Notes: generated by a model from the sequence alone, not told the origin. 37,645 bases of DNA from Chloroflexota bacterium (GCA_902812455.1 CADDZH010000046.1:1-37645); one strand, 5' to 3'. Numbered from the stretch's first letter, positions 25,767-33,972 are shown. Made by a program: numbers and translations.

Positions 25767-27515
25767 TCAATGTAAAGGCGAGATATATAGGTGGGAGAAG
25801 GCAACCTCGCTTCCATTCTCCTCGACATAGAGGCCAATCTGACCGCTAGACGGAGGCGTCGATTTTGCCGTGTCCGTGAAAGGGGAGTGAACCGGCTGGT
25901 TATTCACGAGGAACAGAAATGTCCTGCCCTTCGCCTCGATGGTAATGGTATTGCTCGCTCCGGCCTCGCCAGAGAAAGAAGGGATGGCGCCCGCTGCCAG
26001 GTTGGTCCACCCTTTATTCCCATCATAGCGCAAGAACTGGTACTGGCCGTCCTCCCATGAAGTGACTTCAAAGAGGTAATACTGAGAGAGATCGCTAGAG
26101 GAGCGGAAGATAACGCCGTAGTAATCGGCTCCGTCATGCGAACCATGTATTTCAGCCGTCGTGACACTGAGGCGAAAATCGGTGTAGAAGTGATTGGCGT
26201 AGAGGGCAAGCGCGGCATAGCGCGATGACGTGTTCTTGACATGATATTGCCCTCCTGCAAAGAAGAATCCACTACCAATAGGCCAGTCATTGCTTTGTGT
26301 GAGATTATCAATTAATCCGTTGTTGCCCACAGGATTTGCGTGTGCCTTGTCATGCCTCCCGGAGGAACGGCTGTCAATGTGCGAGGCAATGCCGCCGGCT
26401 GCAAAAACTGCTCCCACAACGAGAGCCAGTATCACTATCCCGGCAATCACAAGCTGCGGCAGGCGAAACTTGCGTTGGTGAAGAGGTATCACGCGCATAA
26501 CAGGCTTGCTGCCTATACTTTTACCTTGATGCGACAGGAAAGAAGGTGGCCTGGTGGGATCAATATGGTGGAGCTCTTCCGACTGGCGAATAGCCTCAGA
26601 GAACGCCCTGCTTAGTTCGCCTGCCGACTGGTAGCGCTCTTCTGGCTGCTTTGCCAGAGCCTTGTGAATCACCTTGTCAATCTCTGGAGAAATATCCGCG
26701 CGTACCAGGCTAAGGGATGGAGGAGGCTGGTGCACGTGCAGGAGAGCAACGGCAACCGAAGTATCCGCTTTGAAGGGTAAGTGCCCGGCCAGCAGGTAAA
26801 ACAAGGTAATAGCCAGGGAATAGACATCAGAGCGCCCGTCCAGCGGTTGTCCTAACGCTTGTTCCGGCGAGATGTAATCGGGGGTGCCCATCAATGGCCC
26901 CCCCGATTTGAGGGCCGGTGAGCCATCGGCTGCCTCTGATTGCTCTGGTTGCTTTGATTGCGAGGCACCATTGTTCGTTTCCCTTTGACCGTTCTCAATA
27001 TCAACTGCAAGAGCGCGGGCGATGCCAAAATCTGAAAGCGCGGCATTGCCATCGTCATCCAGCAGGATGTTGGCAGGCTTCACATCGCAATGTACAAACC
27101 CTCGCGAATGAGCATAATCCAGCGCCGAGGCAATCTGCTCAAGGTATCGCTCTGCTTCACGCAATGAGAGGCAGCCATGCTTGTTGACATACTCGCTCAG
27201 GGTGCCTCCTGCCATATAAGGCATGACAATGTATGGAAGCCCATCTTGCGTACCATAGGCATAGATAGGAAGAATTTGCGGGTGATGAAGTTTGCTGGCT
27301 GCTTCTGCTTCATGCAGAAAGCGCCGGTAAAACTCCCTCTGCATCTGGATATTCATGGTAGGGCGTGGGAGGAAAATTTTTACTGCCACCTTTTGCTCAG
27401 ATCCCTGCCGTTGAGCCAGGAATACCGCGCTGGATCCCCCGTAACCCAGCAATTGCTCCAGGATGCACGAATCTATCACCTTCCCTATGAGCTGCTGCCC
27501 CCTGGTGGTAGACAT
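25767..27515 (-). CDS. PknB-like Ser/Thr kinase with extracellular lectin-like domain
   Basis: 582 residues. The kinase domain (about 15-285) has the glycine loop GYGGSSAVF, Lys46, catalytic HCD (142-144) with VKPANILL, DFG (162-164) and PDYISPEQA. The HRD arginine is replaced by Cys, a non-RD kinase. A membrane helix (about 345-370) leads to an external beta-rich domain (about 400-582; GSGFFFAGGQYHV, DYYGVIFR, IGLYVEENGSEVAFSHL) resembling concanavalin-like or DUF1080 folds. It may couple binding of an external ligand to phosphorylation. The start at 27515 has GAGAGG 9 nt upstream; the upstream ATG has no usable site. Confidence 0.86.
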   Translation of the reverse strand: MSTTRGQQLIGKVIDSCILEQLLGYGGSSAVFLAQRQGSEQKVAVKIFLPRPTMNIQMQREFYRRFLHEAEAASKLHHPQILPIYAYGTQDGLPYIVMPYMAGGTLSEYVNKHGCLSLREAERYLEQIASALDYAHSRGFVHCDVKPANILLDDDGNAALSDFGIARALAVDIENGQRETNNGASQSKQPEQSEAADGSPALKSGGPLMGTPDYISPEQALGQPLDGRSDVYSLAITLFYLLAGHLPFKADTSVAVALLHVHQPPPSLSLVRADISPEIDKVIHKALAKQPEERYQSAGELSRAFSEAIRQSEELHHIDPTRPPSFLSHQGKSIGSKPVMRVIPLHQRKFRLPQLVIAGIVILALVVGAVFAAGGIASHIDSRSSGRHDKAHANPVGNNGLIDNLTQSNDWPIGSGFFFAGGQYHVKNTSSRYAALALYANHFYTDFRLSVTTAEIHGSHDGADYYGVIFRSSSDLSQYYLFEVTSWEDGQYQFLRYDGNKGWTNLAAGAIPSFSGEAGASNTITIEAKGRTFLFLVNNQPVHSPFTDTAKSTPPSSGQIGLYVEENGSEVAFSHLYISPLH

Positions 27516-27607
27516 CCTACAAATCCTCTCCATGCCTTCTATCTGAAGAAAGGCAAGCGCTGAAAAGGAAACTGCCTGGCATCCGTGATTTGCAGTAACG
27601 CGGGAAA

Positions 27608-27647
27608 CACTACTATTATTCTAACAAGAATAATAGATCAGTGTCAA
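27608..27647 (-). promoter_or_regulatory. Kinase promoter overlapped by a long palindrome
   Basis: TTGACA (27647-27642) and TAGAAT (27623-27618) are 18 nt apart on the minus strand. A perfect 10-bp inverted repeat CTATTATTCT-N4-AGAATAATAG (27613-27636) covers the spacer and -10. It is flanked by CACT/AGTG (27608-27611, 27640-27643). It has no U-run, so it looks like an operator rather than a terminator. Confidence 0.55.
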
Positions 27648-27792
27648 TCTTCATCTTTTCCTTTGTTACAGGCATGTATCTCGATCAAATTTTGGCAGCC
27701 TTTATCCTTGCCTTTTTGGCTCTGTTCTTCTCAAGAACTATAGGGTACACTACTTCTATAGAGGAAACGATTATGCAAAGGAGAAAGAGACG

Positions 27793-28881
27793 ATGACAGA
27801 ACATAGTACCGCGTTGTATCGTTCTATTCACGCGCAGCCGGCAGCCGTTCGCCAGCTTTTGACAGACTGGAACGGCCCAGCGCAAGCTGCGGAGAAGCTG
27901 GCCCATGCGCGGCGTGTACTGCTGGCGGGAATAGGGACCAGCTTTCATGCGGCAATCGTGGGTGAGTACTTGCTGCGCATGGCGGGAGCAGACGCCTGGG
28001 CGGTGCGTTCGTTTGAGTTTGTCCACTACCCGCGACCATTACATCCAGATGATGCCGTGATTATCATCAGCCATCGTGGCAGCAAGCTGCATGGCACACG
28101 GGCAGTGCAACATGCCACGGATGCAAAAGTGCTTACCATCGGCATTACCGGCAAGAACTCGAAGATGGAGGGACCGGATATTATGATTGAGACGGTCGAG
28201 CAAGATCCTTCCTCTACTCATTCCATCAGCTATACCGGAACCTTAACGAGGTTGGGCCAGATTGCCTCCCTGCTAGCAGAGCAGCTTGGCCATGCTGAGG
28301 CCGAGGCACTGAAACAAGGCTTAGCAAAAATCCCATTCTTGATGGAAAACATCCTGGCGCGGGAAGACGCTGTGCGGGAGGTAGCCCGGGAAGCCGCAGC
28401 ACAGCAGAGGCGCATCTACTTTATAGGCGCGGGACCCAATGCCGCCACTGCCCCGGAGGGAGCGCTGAAGGCCAAAGAAGCGTCCTATGTCACGGCTGAA
28501 GGGTTTGAATTGGAGCAGGCTATCCATGGGCCACAGGTAGCCTTCGAGGCCGCCGATCTGATCGTTCCCATCAGCGTCAAGGGTCATGCCCAGGAGCGTA
28601 TGGCCGACTTCCTTCTCGCGATGAGCGAGATCAATCCCCGGCTCTGGCTCATTGGTGATGCTCCCAGCGCTGAAACTGCTGCTCTCTTCAATCGTTCTGG
28701 CTGGTCGCGTTTCCCTATCACCGGAGGTTCCGGCCTTCCTGAAGAGCTGACTCCCTTGCTAGCAGCTTTGCCCGTGCAGCTCCTCGCTGAATTTCTCGCG
28801 GCTGCCCGCGGCACTAACGCTGATAGCTTCCGGGCCGATCAAGAAGTGTACAAACTGGCCAACGCCCGCTTTCGCTTATAG
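27793..28881 (+). CDS. Double-SIS sugar-phosphate isomerase-like protein (GlmS isomerase half)
   Basis: 362 residues with two SIS domains (about 25-160 and 200-345). LLAGIGTSFHAAIVGEYLL opens the first. The second has FIGAGPNAATAPEGALKAKEASYVTAEGFELEQAIHGP, the block that in GlmS and FrlB forms the sugar-phosphate site. The N-terminal glutaminase domain of GlmS is missing, so it cannot use glutamine by itself. It is probably an amino-sugar-phosphate isomerase or deaminase. An AGGAG lies 9 nt before the ATG. A weak promoter (TTGGCT, 17 nt, TATAGG) ends at 27744. Confidence 0.85.
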   Translation: MTEHSTALYRSIHAQPAAVRQLLTDWNGPAQAAEKLAHARRVLLAGIGTSFHAAIVGEYLLRMAGADAWAVRSFEFVHYPRPLHPDDAVIIISHRGSKLHGTRAVQHATDAKVLTIGITGKNSKMEGPDIMIETVEQDPSSTHSISYTGTLTRLGQIASLLAEQLGHAEAEALKQGLAKIPFLMENILAREDAVREVAREAAAQQRRIYFIGAGPNAATAPEGALKAKEASYVTAEGFELEQAIHGPQVAFEAADLIVPISVKGHAQERMADFLLAMSEINPRLWLIGDAPSAETAALFNRSGWSRFPITGGSGLPEELTPLLAALPVQLLAEFLAAARGTNADSFRADQEVYKLANARFRL

Positions 28882-28995
28882 CCCCTTAAAAAACTTGCTA
28901 GACAAAGGTACAACGAACTGCAAGGATAAACGTATATATATTAAACAGGCGAACGCAAGATCGGCGCTTTCGCTTAATGGTGCATTCGTTCAATC

Positions 28996-29035
28996 GTAGG
29001 GGCCGATTTATCGCGCCCACCGCCGATTCATCGGC
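28996..29035 (+). repeat. GTAGGGGC palindromic repeat, copy
   Basis: Reads GTAGGGGCCGATTTATCG then CGCCCACC and the palindrome GCCGAT-TC-ATCGGC. Nearly the same as 29737-29776, with an inverted copy at 31091-31121. It lies in the otherwise featureless 28882-29128 gap. Confidence 0.7.
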
Positions 29036-29128
29036 TTTCGTCGACATCAACGTATGTTCCGAATGCACAACTTAGAACACGAGTGTATGAGCGTTGATAA
29101 AGACATCTCAAATAAGGAGCAGCATGAC

Positions 29129-29740
29129 ATGGCAGAAGACTTCGGTATTCCCCAGCTTGTCGAATACCTGACCCGCATGGGGTTGCGCCTGGCTAATGTG
29201 GACCTGGAGCAGGAAATCATTGAACTCGCTTTTCATGGCAATCATGGACAGTGGCGTATGATCGTGGGTATTCAACAAAGCGGGGAAGTACGGAAGCTCA
29301 TGCTAATTGTCCCGCATATCGGCGCTATTACAAAAAAGAAACGGCTGGAGTGCCTTGAAGCCCTGATGGCCGTGAATTACCGCATCGCGATGGGCAAATT
29401 CGGCTTAGATTTAGAGGACGGAGAAGTACGGCTGGAAGAGGCAATTCCACTGGCTCGCGATGCGATTACCTTCGAGCAGTTTCAGCTAGCCCTGGGCGCC
29501 ATCATGCAAACAGTAGCCATGTACCATAGCCTGCTCCCCCGCATCATGTACGGAAATCTTTCTGTCGAGGAAGCCCTCGATGCCTGCGAGCAAGAGTTCC
29601 TCGAAGAAATGGAGCCACTTGAAGAGGAAGGTGCCTTCGCTGGCGATGAGCCGGAAGAGCAGGAATCGCCAGCAGAACTGAACGTCAGCGACGTGCTGGC
29701 CGAGATTAGCCGCTTGCTCGAGCAAAAAAACGAAGAGTAG
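29129..29740 (+). CDS. YbjN-domain protein
   Basis: 203 residues. Residues about 5-140 match the YbjN/type III secretion chaperone-like alpha-beta fold: LVEYLTRMGL, a strand pair ending MLIVPHIG, then LECLEALMAVNYRIAMGKFGLDLEDGEVRLEEAIPL. YbjN proteins have no established enzymatic role; some affect stress responses. A long acidic tail (about 145-203) is unusual for the family. The ATG at 29129 is chosen for AAGGAG 9 nt upstream; an earlier in-frame ATG has no such site. Its TAG stop is also the first bases of a GTAGGGGC repeat. Confidence 0.78.
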   Translation: MAEDFGIPQLVEYLTRMGLRLANVDLEQEIIELAFHGNHGQWRMIVGIQQSGEVRKLMLIVPHIGAITKKKRLECLEALMAVNYRIAMGKFGLDLEDGEVRLEEAIPLARDAITFEQFQLALGAIMQTVAMYHSLLPRIMYGNLSVEEALDACEQEFLEEMEPLEEEGAFAGDEPEEQESPAELNVSDVLAEISRLLEQKNEE

Positions 29741-29928
29741 GGGCCGATTTATCGTGCCCACCGCCGATTTATCGGCTCAAAGGCAATCCCTCGTCATCCT
29801 CCAACTTATTTGGTAAGGTTCATTATCGTGCCCAGTGCCGATTGATCGGCCCAAAGGCAATCCATCATACCCCCGATGAATTTGTTAACATTCATTATCG
29901 CGCCCATTGCCGATTCATCGCGCCCCTA
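29737..29928. repeat. Composite repeat bounded by inverted TAGGGGC
   Basis: The tract starts TAGGGGCCGATTT (29738) and ends GCGCCCCTA (29920-29928), an inverted pair. Inside are three tandem, diverged units of about 72-75 bp: GCCCACCGCCGATTTATCGG, GCCCAGTGCCGATTGATCGG and GCCCATTGCCGATTCATC. They are separated by CAAAGGCAATCC and a TTCATTATCG block. The first bases form the YbjN stop codon. Confidence 0.65.
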
Positions 29929-29938
29929 TTATTTCTGC

Positions 29939-30214
29939 TCAAAGAGGATGTTTGCTCCCACTATGGTGGCCATTTTGGCGTGCTCGCAGGTGAATATCCT
30001 GAGGATGCTCTTCTTGCTCTTCGTCGCTCTCGCCTGGCAGCGGTAATGGTTCTTCTGATGGAACGTCTCTGCGCCTGGGATCCAGCCTGATCCAGGTATT
30101 TTTCGCTTGCATATCGGTATAGCGGATAAGCCGCGAGCGCAACTCTAACGCTGCCCAGATGATGATGATAACAGCGACGATAAAGCCGATATATGTCAGA
30201 ATCGTTGGATCCAT
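29939..30214 (-). CDS. Small single-pass membrane protein
   Basis: 91 residues: a hydrophobic N-terminal helix (ILTYIGFIVAVIIIIWAAL, about 5-23) followed by an Arg-rich, then acidic cytosolic tail (SDEEQEEHP). The ATG at 30214 has AAAGGG 4 nt upstream and a nearby promoter (30286-30291, 30262-30267). The family is not recognised. Its 3' end runs up to the composite repeat, which may have extended the tail. Confidence 0.6.
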   Translation of the reverse strand: MDPTILTYIGFIVAVIIIIWAALELRSRLIRYTDMQAKNTWIRLDPRRRDVPSEEPLPLPGESDEEQEEHPQDIHLRARQNGHHSGSKHPL

Positions 30215-30261
30215 ACGTCCCTTTCACCTGCTATGATCATAGAAGCTTTATTAGTGTCCTC

Positions 30262-30291
30262 ATTGTACTGTTTTCGTGAGGAAGACGTCAA
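30262..30291 (-). promoter_or_regulatory. Proximal promoter of the small membrane protein
   Basis: TTGACG (30291-30286) and TACAAT (30267-30262) are 18 nt apart on the minus strand. Start near 30255, about 41 nt before the ATG at 30214. Confidence 0.55.
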
Positions 30292-30336
30292 GATAGCATC
30301 GCATGGTTCATACCGGAAAGCTGGCAGGCCGCCCCG

Positions 30337-30376
30337 AGCGGTCGGGAGAGGGAGAGGGGGAGAGCACCCGACCGCT
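30337..30376 (-). ncRNA. Hairpin with pyrimidine-rich loop, downstream of a strong promoter
   Basis: AGCGGTCGGG (30337-30346) and CCCGACCGCT (30367-30376) form a perfect 10-bp stem with a 20-nt loop. On the minus strand the loop and flanks are repeated CTCTCC/CTCCC tracts. It lies about 65 nt downstream of a minus-strand promoter at 30478-30450. It has no open reading frame with an RBS. It could be an untranslated leader, a small RNA or a dispersed repeat. Confidence 0.35.
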
Positions 30377-30449
30377 GAGTAGAGGGCGTGTGGAGGGAGA
30401 GCGGGGAGATGGGAGAGCATATTTAGTTTTGAACATTTGTACTAAAAGA

Positions 30450-30478
30450 ATGATACCACGAACCGAAGAGAATGTCAA
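30450..30478 (-). promoter_or_regulatory. Strong leftward promoter without an adjacent gene
   Basis: TTGACA (30478-30473) and TATCAT (30455-30450), extended by TGG, are 17 nt apart on the minus strand. It points into the pyrimidine-rich hairpin region. The next gene on this strand starts 229 nt later and has its own promoter. Confidence 0.65.
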
Positions 30479-30507
30479 GAGGTTCTTGCGCATCGCAGCC
30501 AAATTTA

Positions 30508-30516
30508 TGGTATACT
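30508..30516 (+). promoter_or_regulatory. Extended -10 promoter towards the zinc-ribbon gene
   Basis: TGG-TATACT on the plus strand, with TTGCGC (30486-30491) at a long 19-nt spacing. It would give a leader of about 240 nt with several hairpins (TGCC/GGCA, GCAA/TTGC, enclosed by TTGTAG/CTACGA). No riboswitch class is recognised. Confidence 0.35.
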
Positions 30517-30759
30517 TTATACAGAACGGCAACGTATACTTCCAATGTTTATCCACTTAAGCCGGTAAACGGGGCAATGAGGCTTCCGGGCGATGAGGCG
30601 CGTCCTTGTAGTGCCGTATCATCGTGGCAGAGCAAAGGCTCCATTGCTACGAATTGACTACAGGCTGGTACAGTTTTCCCCTTTTTACACTGTTGAGAGG
30701 TTGTATTCTAGCAAATGGTTCCGTTTACCAGAGAGGCTCACGCAAACCAGGAGGATACT

Positions 30760-30972
30760 ATGCCACAGAACGAATTTCGCCAACCCGTCTCTGTTGACGC
30801 TGCTCCCAAAGGCAGCCGTTGTGAATGGTGCGGCGAACCTGCCGAGCGCCAGCTCACCGCTATCGGAGGACATTATCACAACGAGAGTGGCCTTTTCTGC
30901 CGCTCCTGCGGTGAAAAATTCACCCAGGCCATCATCAATTCGTTGAGCGCCAAAACCGCTTACGAGCACTAA
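30760..30972 (+). CDS. Small zinc-ribbon protein
   Basis: 70 residues with two Cys pairs, C21-x2-C24 (CEWCGEP) and C47-x2-C50 (CRSCGEKF), spaced as in a zinc ribbon. Between them are His-containing strands (GGHYHNESGLF). A very good AGGAGG lies 5 nt before the ATG at 30760; a longer frame upstream lacks one. Such proteins often bind DNA, RNA or a partner protein; no more can be said. It stands alone, with repeats immediately downstream. Confidence 0.75.
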   Translation: MPQNEFRQPVSVDAAPKGSRCEWCGEPAERQLTAIGGHYHNESGLFCRSCGEKFTQAIINSLSAKTAYEH

Positions 30973-30984
30973 TAATGCTCCAGG

Positions 30985-31121
30985 CATGTCATGTTGAGCG
31001 AAGCGAAACATCCGCTGCCGATCGACCGAGATCCGCAGGCTGCGCTCAGGATGACAAACCATGACCGTTTTCGTTTGTTAAACTTCATCATCGGCGCTGG
31101 GCGCGATAAATCGGCCCCTAC
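30985..31121. repeat. Dispersed 40-bp repeat plus inverted GTAGGGGC copy
   Basis: Positions 30985-31024 are identical to 10037-10076. GTCATGTTGAGCG (30988-31000) is a partial inverted partner of CGCTCAGGATGAC (31043-31055), making a long imperfect hairpin. At 31091-31121 the GTAGGGGCCGATTTATCG family appears on the minus strand. The rest of 31122-31245 shows nothing recognisable. Confidence 0.7.
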
Positions 31122-31245
31122 TAGTCCGTCAAGCTTGATGTGACCGATACCATGTCGTGGCCTCCCTTGTGGGGGCCAGGCTTTCACCCATCAATTGAAG
31201 TTTGACAGACTACTACAGGCGTGGCCAGATCACCTTATTAATCTG

Positions 31246-31283
31246 CAAAAAATAAATAATAAGGGCAGCCGCGAGGGCTGCCC
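31246..31283 (-). terminator. Intrinsic terminator of korAB
   Basis: On the minus strand GGGCAGCC-CTCGC-GGCTGCCC (31283-31263), a perfect 8-bp stem with a 5-nt loop, is followed by a T-rich run (31262-31246). It begins 20 nt after the korB stop. Confidence 0.85.
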
Positions 31284-31302
31284 TGGAATTGCTTGCTATG
31301 CA

Positions 31303-32148
31303 CTACGCATAGCGTTCTATATATTTACTGATATCAAACTCCCTGGCTTGCTTCGTCAGCTCACGAGCCGCCTCGTCCATCGTTGGTCGCTCTTCCTGGT
31401 AAAAGACACCCATATACTGCTTCTCAGTATCCAGGGCCAGCTCCAACGCCTTGAATTTATTGTGCGGATCGTGCTCTGCAGGAATGGGGGTCACGGCTGC
31501 ATCCCAGGCATCAAACGTGTTGTAGAACGTCGGGCAGGGACTGAGCGCGTGGATGAAGGCGAAGCCCTTGTGCGTCATGCCCTGTTCGATCAGTGCTGCC
31601 AGTTCCTTTGGCTTGGCCGAATACCCCCGCGCCACAAAGCTCACATTCAGTGAGAGCGCGGTCGCCACCGGATTGAACTGAGAAGCCAGCAGGCCATAGG
31701 GCGTTGACTTGGTCACGTGCCCATGCGGTGACGTGGGCGAAGTCTGCCCCTTTGTCAGGCCGTAGATCTCGTTATCCATGACCACCACGGTAATATCGAT
31801 ATTTCTGAGCGCCGCGTGTACGAAATGCCCGATACCGATGCTGAACATATCGCCATCGCCCCCCACCGCTACCACGGTCAGGTCGGGGCGGGCCATCTTC
31901 AGTCCCTGGGCCATCGGTAAGGCTCGCCCATGCAGGCTATGGATACCGAACGTCTTGAGGAAGTGCGGGAACCGGCTGGAACAACCAATACCCGAAATCA
32001 CCACCGTCTCATCCGGCGGCAGCTTCAGTTCGGATAGACCACGGAAGGTGGCATTCAGTACACCGAAGTCACCACAACCCGGGCACCACGTAGGCTTCAC
32101 TTCACTCTTATAATCTTTTGGCGAAAGCGTAACAACTGACTGTGCCAC
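31303..32148 (-). CDS. korB: 2-oxoacid:ferredoxin oxidoreductase, beta subunit
   Basis: 281 residues. The thiamine-diphosphate subunit of the enzyme that oxidatively decarboxylates 2-oxoglutarate or a similar 2-oxoacid to acyl-CoA and reduces ferredoxin. C22-P-G-C25 (WCPGCG) and a later Cys in GIGCSSRF bind the iron-sulfur cluster. GDGD (97-100) with N126-x3-G130 (NEIYGLTKGQ) binds Mg-TPP. The order matches KorB/OorB. It starts 2 nt after the korA stop. A terminator follows. Exact substrate (2-oxoglutarate or pyruvate) is not certain. Confidence 0.93.
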   Translation of the reverse strand: MAQSVVTLSPKDYKSEVKPTWCPGCGDFGVLNATFRGLSELKLPPDETVVISGIGCSSRFPHFLKTFGIHSLHGRALPMAQGLKMARPDLTVVAVGGDGDMFSIGIGHFVHAALRNIDITVVVMDNEIYGLTKGQTSPTSPHGHVTKSTPYGLLASQFNPVATALSLNVSFVARGYSAKPKELAALIEQGMTHKGFAFIHALSPCPTFYNTFDAWDAAVTPIPAEHDPHNKFKALELALDTEKQYMGVFYQEERPTMDEAARELTKQAREFDISKYIERYA

Positions 32149-32150
32149 GA

Positions 32151-33938
32151 TTAACTTACCTCCTCAATCGCCCGCAGGATTTCACCGGCGGTGAACGGAA
32201 TTCCTCCAAATTTATGGACACGAATGGCCTGTAGACCATATTTTGCACCAAGTAAATTCGCCAACTGGCCAGAGTAATTGCTCTCCGGCACTATCACCTT
32301 CTCCACAGAAGCGATGAACTCTCGCATGGCCCGATCAGGTAACGGCGAGAGAATCCTGGGATGCAACGATGCTACCTTATAACCCCTTGCTCTCGCGCGA
32401 TCAACCGCTTCCTGGATCGCTCCTTCTGTCGAACCCCAGCCGATGATGCCAATGGTCGCATCAGCATCTCCATAGCGCTCCGGCTGCGGCAATTCTTCTG
32501 CTGCCGTGGCCAGCTTGCGGAAGCGCTTCTCCATCATCGCTGTGTGATCCTCTGGCTCGTAGTCTGGATGCCCGTGCTCGTCATGCTCCAGTCCTGTCGC
32601 CACGTAAGTCGCTACACCCGGGCCAGGAGTCGTGATCGGCGAAATGCCGCTGGCCGTATACGCATAGCGAGCGTAGCTATGCACCAGCTCCTTCGCTGCT
32701 TCAGCATGATCATTGCTATGCCCATTCGATGAAGCCCCGTTAGCCCCGCTAGCTCCATTTGTGCTAAATTCAAGGCGTCCCTGAATCTCCATCGGCTTGA
32801 ATGCGCTGCGATCAACGCTCTCTACGCGAGATGCCAGCGACTGGTCGGTCAAGAATACCACCGGCATCTGGTAGCGATCTGCCATGTTGAAGGCCGTGAT
32901 CATCAGCGAATAGCAATCTTCGACATTGGCGGGCGCAACAATCATGCGCGGCGAATCGCCATGACCGGCATAGAGCGCGAAACTCAGATCAGCCTGCTCC
33001 ATTTTTGTCGGCATACCCGTGCTGGGGCCCGCGCGCTGCGAGTCCACGATTACCACGGGGATCTCGGTCATAGAAGCATAACCCAGCAGCTCGGCCATGA
33101 GCGAGAAGCCGGGGCCGGAGGTTGCCGTCATAGCGCGCATCCCACCAAATGATGCTCCCACAACTGAGGCCAGCGCGGCCATCTCATCTTCGGCCTGCAA
33201 GAACGTGCCACCCACCAGCGGCAGCTCTTTGGCCATTCCCTCCATGATATCACTGGCAGGCGTAATCGGGTAGCCTGCGAAGAAACGGCACTGTGCCGCT
33301 AAGGCTCCGGCTACCAGCGCCTGGTTCCCATTGAGTACAACACGCTCTGCTTTCTCAACAGGGCCTAGCCGGTAAGGATCGTGTTTAGATAATTGCTCAC
33401 TGGCGTAATTCCTGGCGATCTCCAGGGCCAGCTTATTCTTCTCCATCAAAATGGGGTTGGCCTTGCGTGACTTGGAAAGCTTCGATTCCACAATCTCGAG
33501 GATCGCTTCCAGTGGAGGCCCGAACAGGCCCGAAATGGCTCCCAGCATAACCATGTTCTTCGTCTGGAAGAGCTGGACTTGTTTGCGGGCAATCTCATTG
33601 AATGGAATGGCATAGGTGATGAATTCATCGGTTTCCGGTGTAAAATCTGAAGGATCGTAGATCAGTACCCCGCCTTGCCGCAGATCCTTGACATTACGGT
33701 CATAGGCTTCTTTGTTCAGGCAGATCAACACATCCGCGTAATCGCCCATCGACTTGACCGGCTGATCACTGATGCGCACCTGGAACAAACAGGGGCCACC
33801 GAGGATTTCGGCGGGGAATGTGCGGAAGGTATAGACGTGATATCCCCAGCGCGCAGATGCCTGCGCCAGGATATCACCACCGGAAATCGTTCCTTCCCCC
33901 GACTCGCCGCCAATACGTATCGTTACTTCATTCGACAT
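32151..33938 (-). CDS. korA: 2-oxoacid:ferredoxin oxidoreductase, alpha subunit with fused gamma domain
   Basis: 595 residues. Residues about 1-185 are the gamma domain (IRIGGESGEGTISGGDILAQ, FPAEILGGPCLFQVRIS). About 205-400 is the pyrimidine-binding domain (GNQALVAGALAAQCRFFAGYPITPASDIMEGMA, ATSGPGFSLMAELLGYASMTEIPVVIVDSQRAGPSTGMPT). The C-terminal domain (about 480-595) ends with a KVIVPESNYSGQL strand. A low-complexity Gly/Asn/Ala insert near 395-412 is not family-like. The gamma-alpha fusion is usual in aerobic bacteria and archaea. GGGAGG lies 8 nt before the ATG. It needs TPP made by the thi operon. Confidence 0.93.
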   Translation of the reverse strand: MSNEVTIRIGGESGEGTISGGDILAQASARWGYHVYTFRTFPAEILGGPCLFQVRISDQPVKSMGDYADVLICLNKEAYDRNVKDLRQGGVLIYDPSDFTPETDEFITYAIPFNEIARKQVQLFQTKNMVMLGAISGLFGPPLEAILEIVESKLSKSRKANPILMEKNKLALEIARNYASEQLSKHDPYRLGPVEKAERVVLNGNQALVAGALAAQCRFFAGYPITPASDIMEGMAKELPLVGGTFLQAEDEMAALASVVGASFGGMRAMTATSGPGFSLMAELLGYASMTEIPVVIVDSQRAGPSTGMPTKMEQADLSFALYAGHGDSPRMIVAPANVEDCYSLMITAFNMADRYQMPVVFLTDQSLASRVESVDRSAFKPMEIQGRLEFSTNGASGANGASSNGHSNDHAEAAKELVHSYARYAYTASGISPITTPGPGVATYVATGLEHDEHGHPDYEPEDHTAMMEKRFRKLATAAEELPQPERYGDADATIGIIGWGSTEGAIQEAVDRARARGYKVASLHPRILSPLPDRAMREFIASVEKVIVPESNYSGQLANLLGAKYGLQAIRVHKFGGIPFTAGEILRAIEEVS

Positions 33939-33972
33939 TGAATGCGCCTCCCTAGACTGGGAAAATTGTTAA

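Noticed and set aside
27613..27636. Intrinsic terminator
   Set aside because: The stem is AT-rich, has no U-run, and overlaps a good promoter.
29749..29928. CRISPR array (regular repeats)
   Set aside because: Units are about 72-75 bp, diverged and without constant spacers; no cas gene is present.
30196..30420. Minus-strand 74-residue frame downstream of the strong promoter
   Set aside because: No ribosome site, composition follows the pyrimidine tract, and it overlaps the start of the better-supported small membrane gene.
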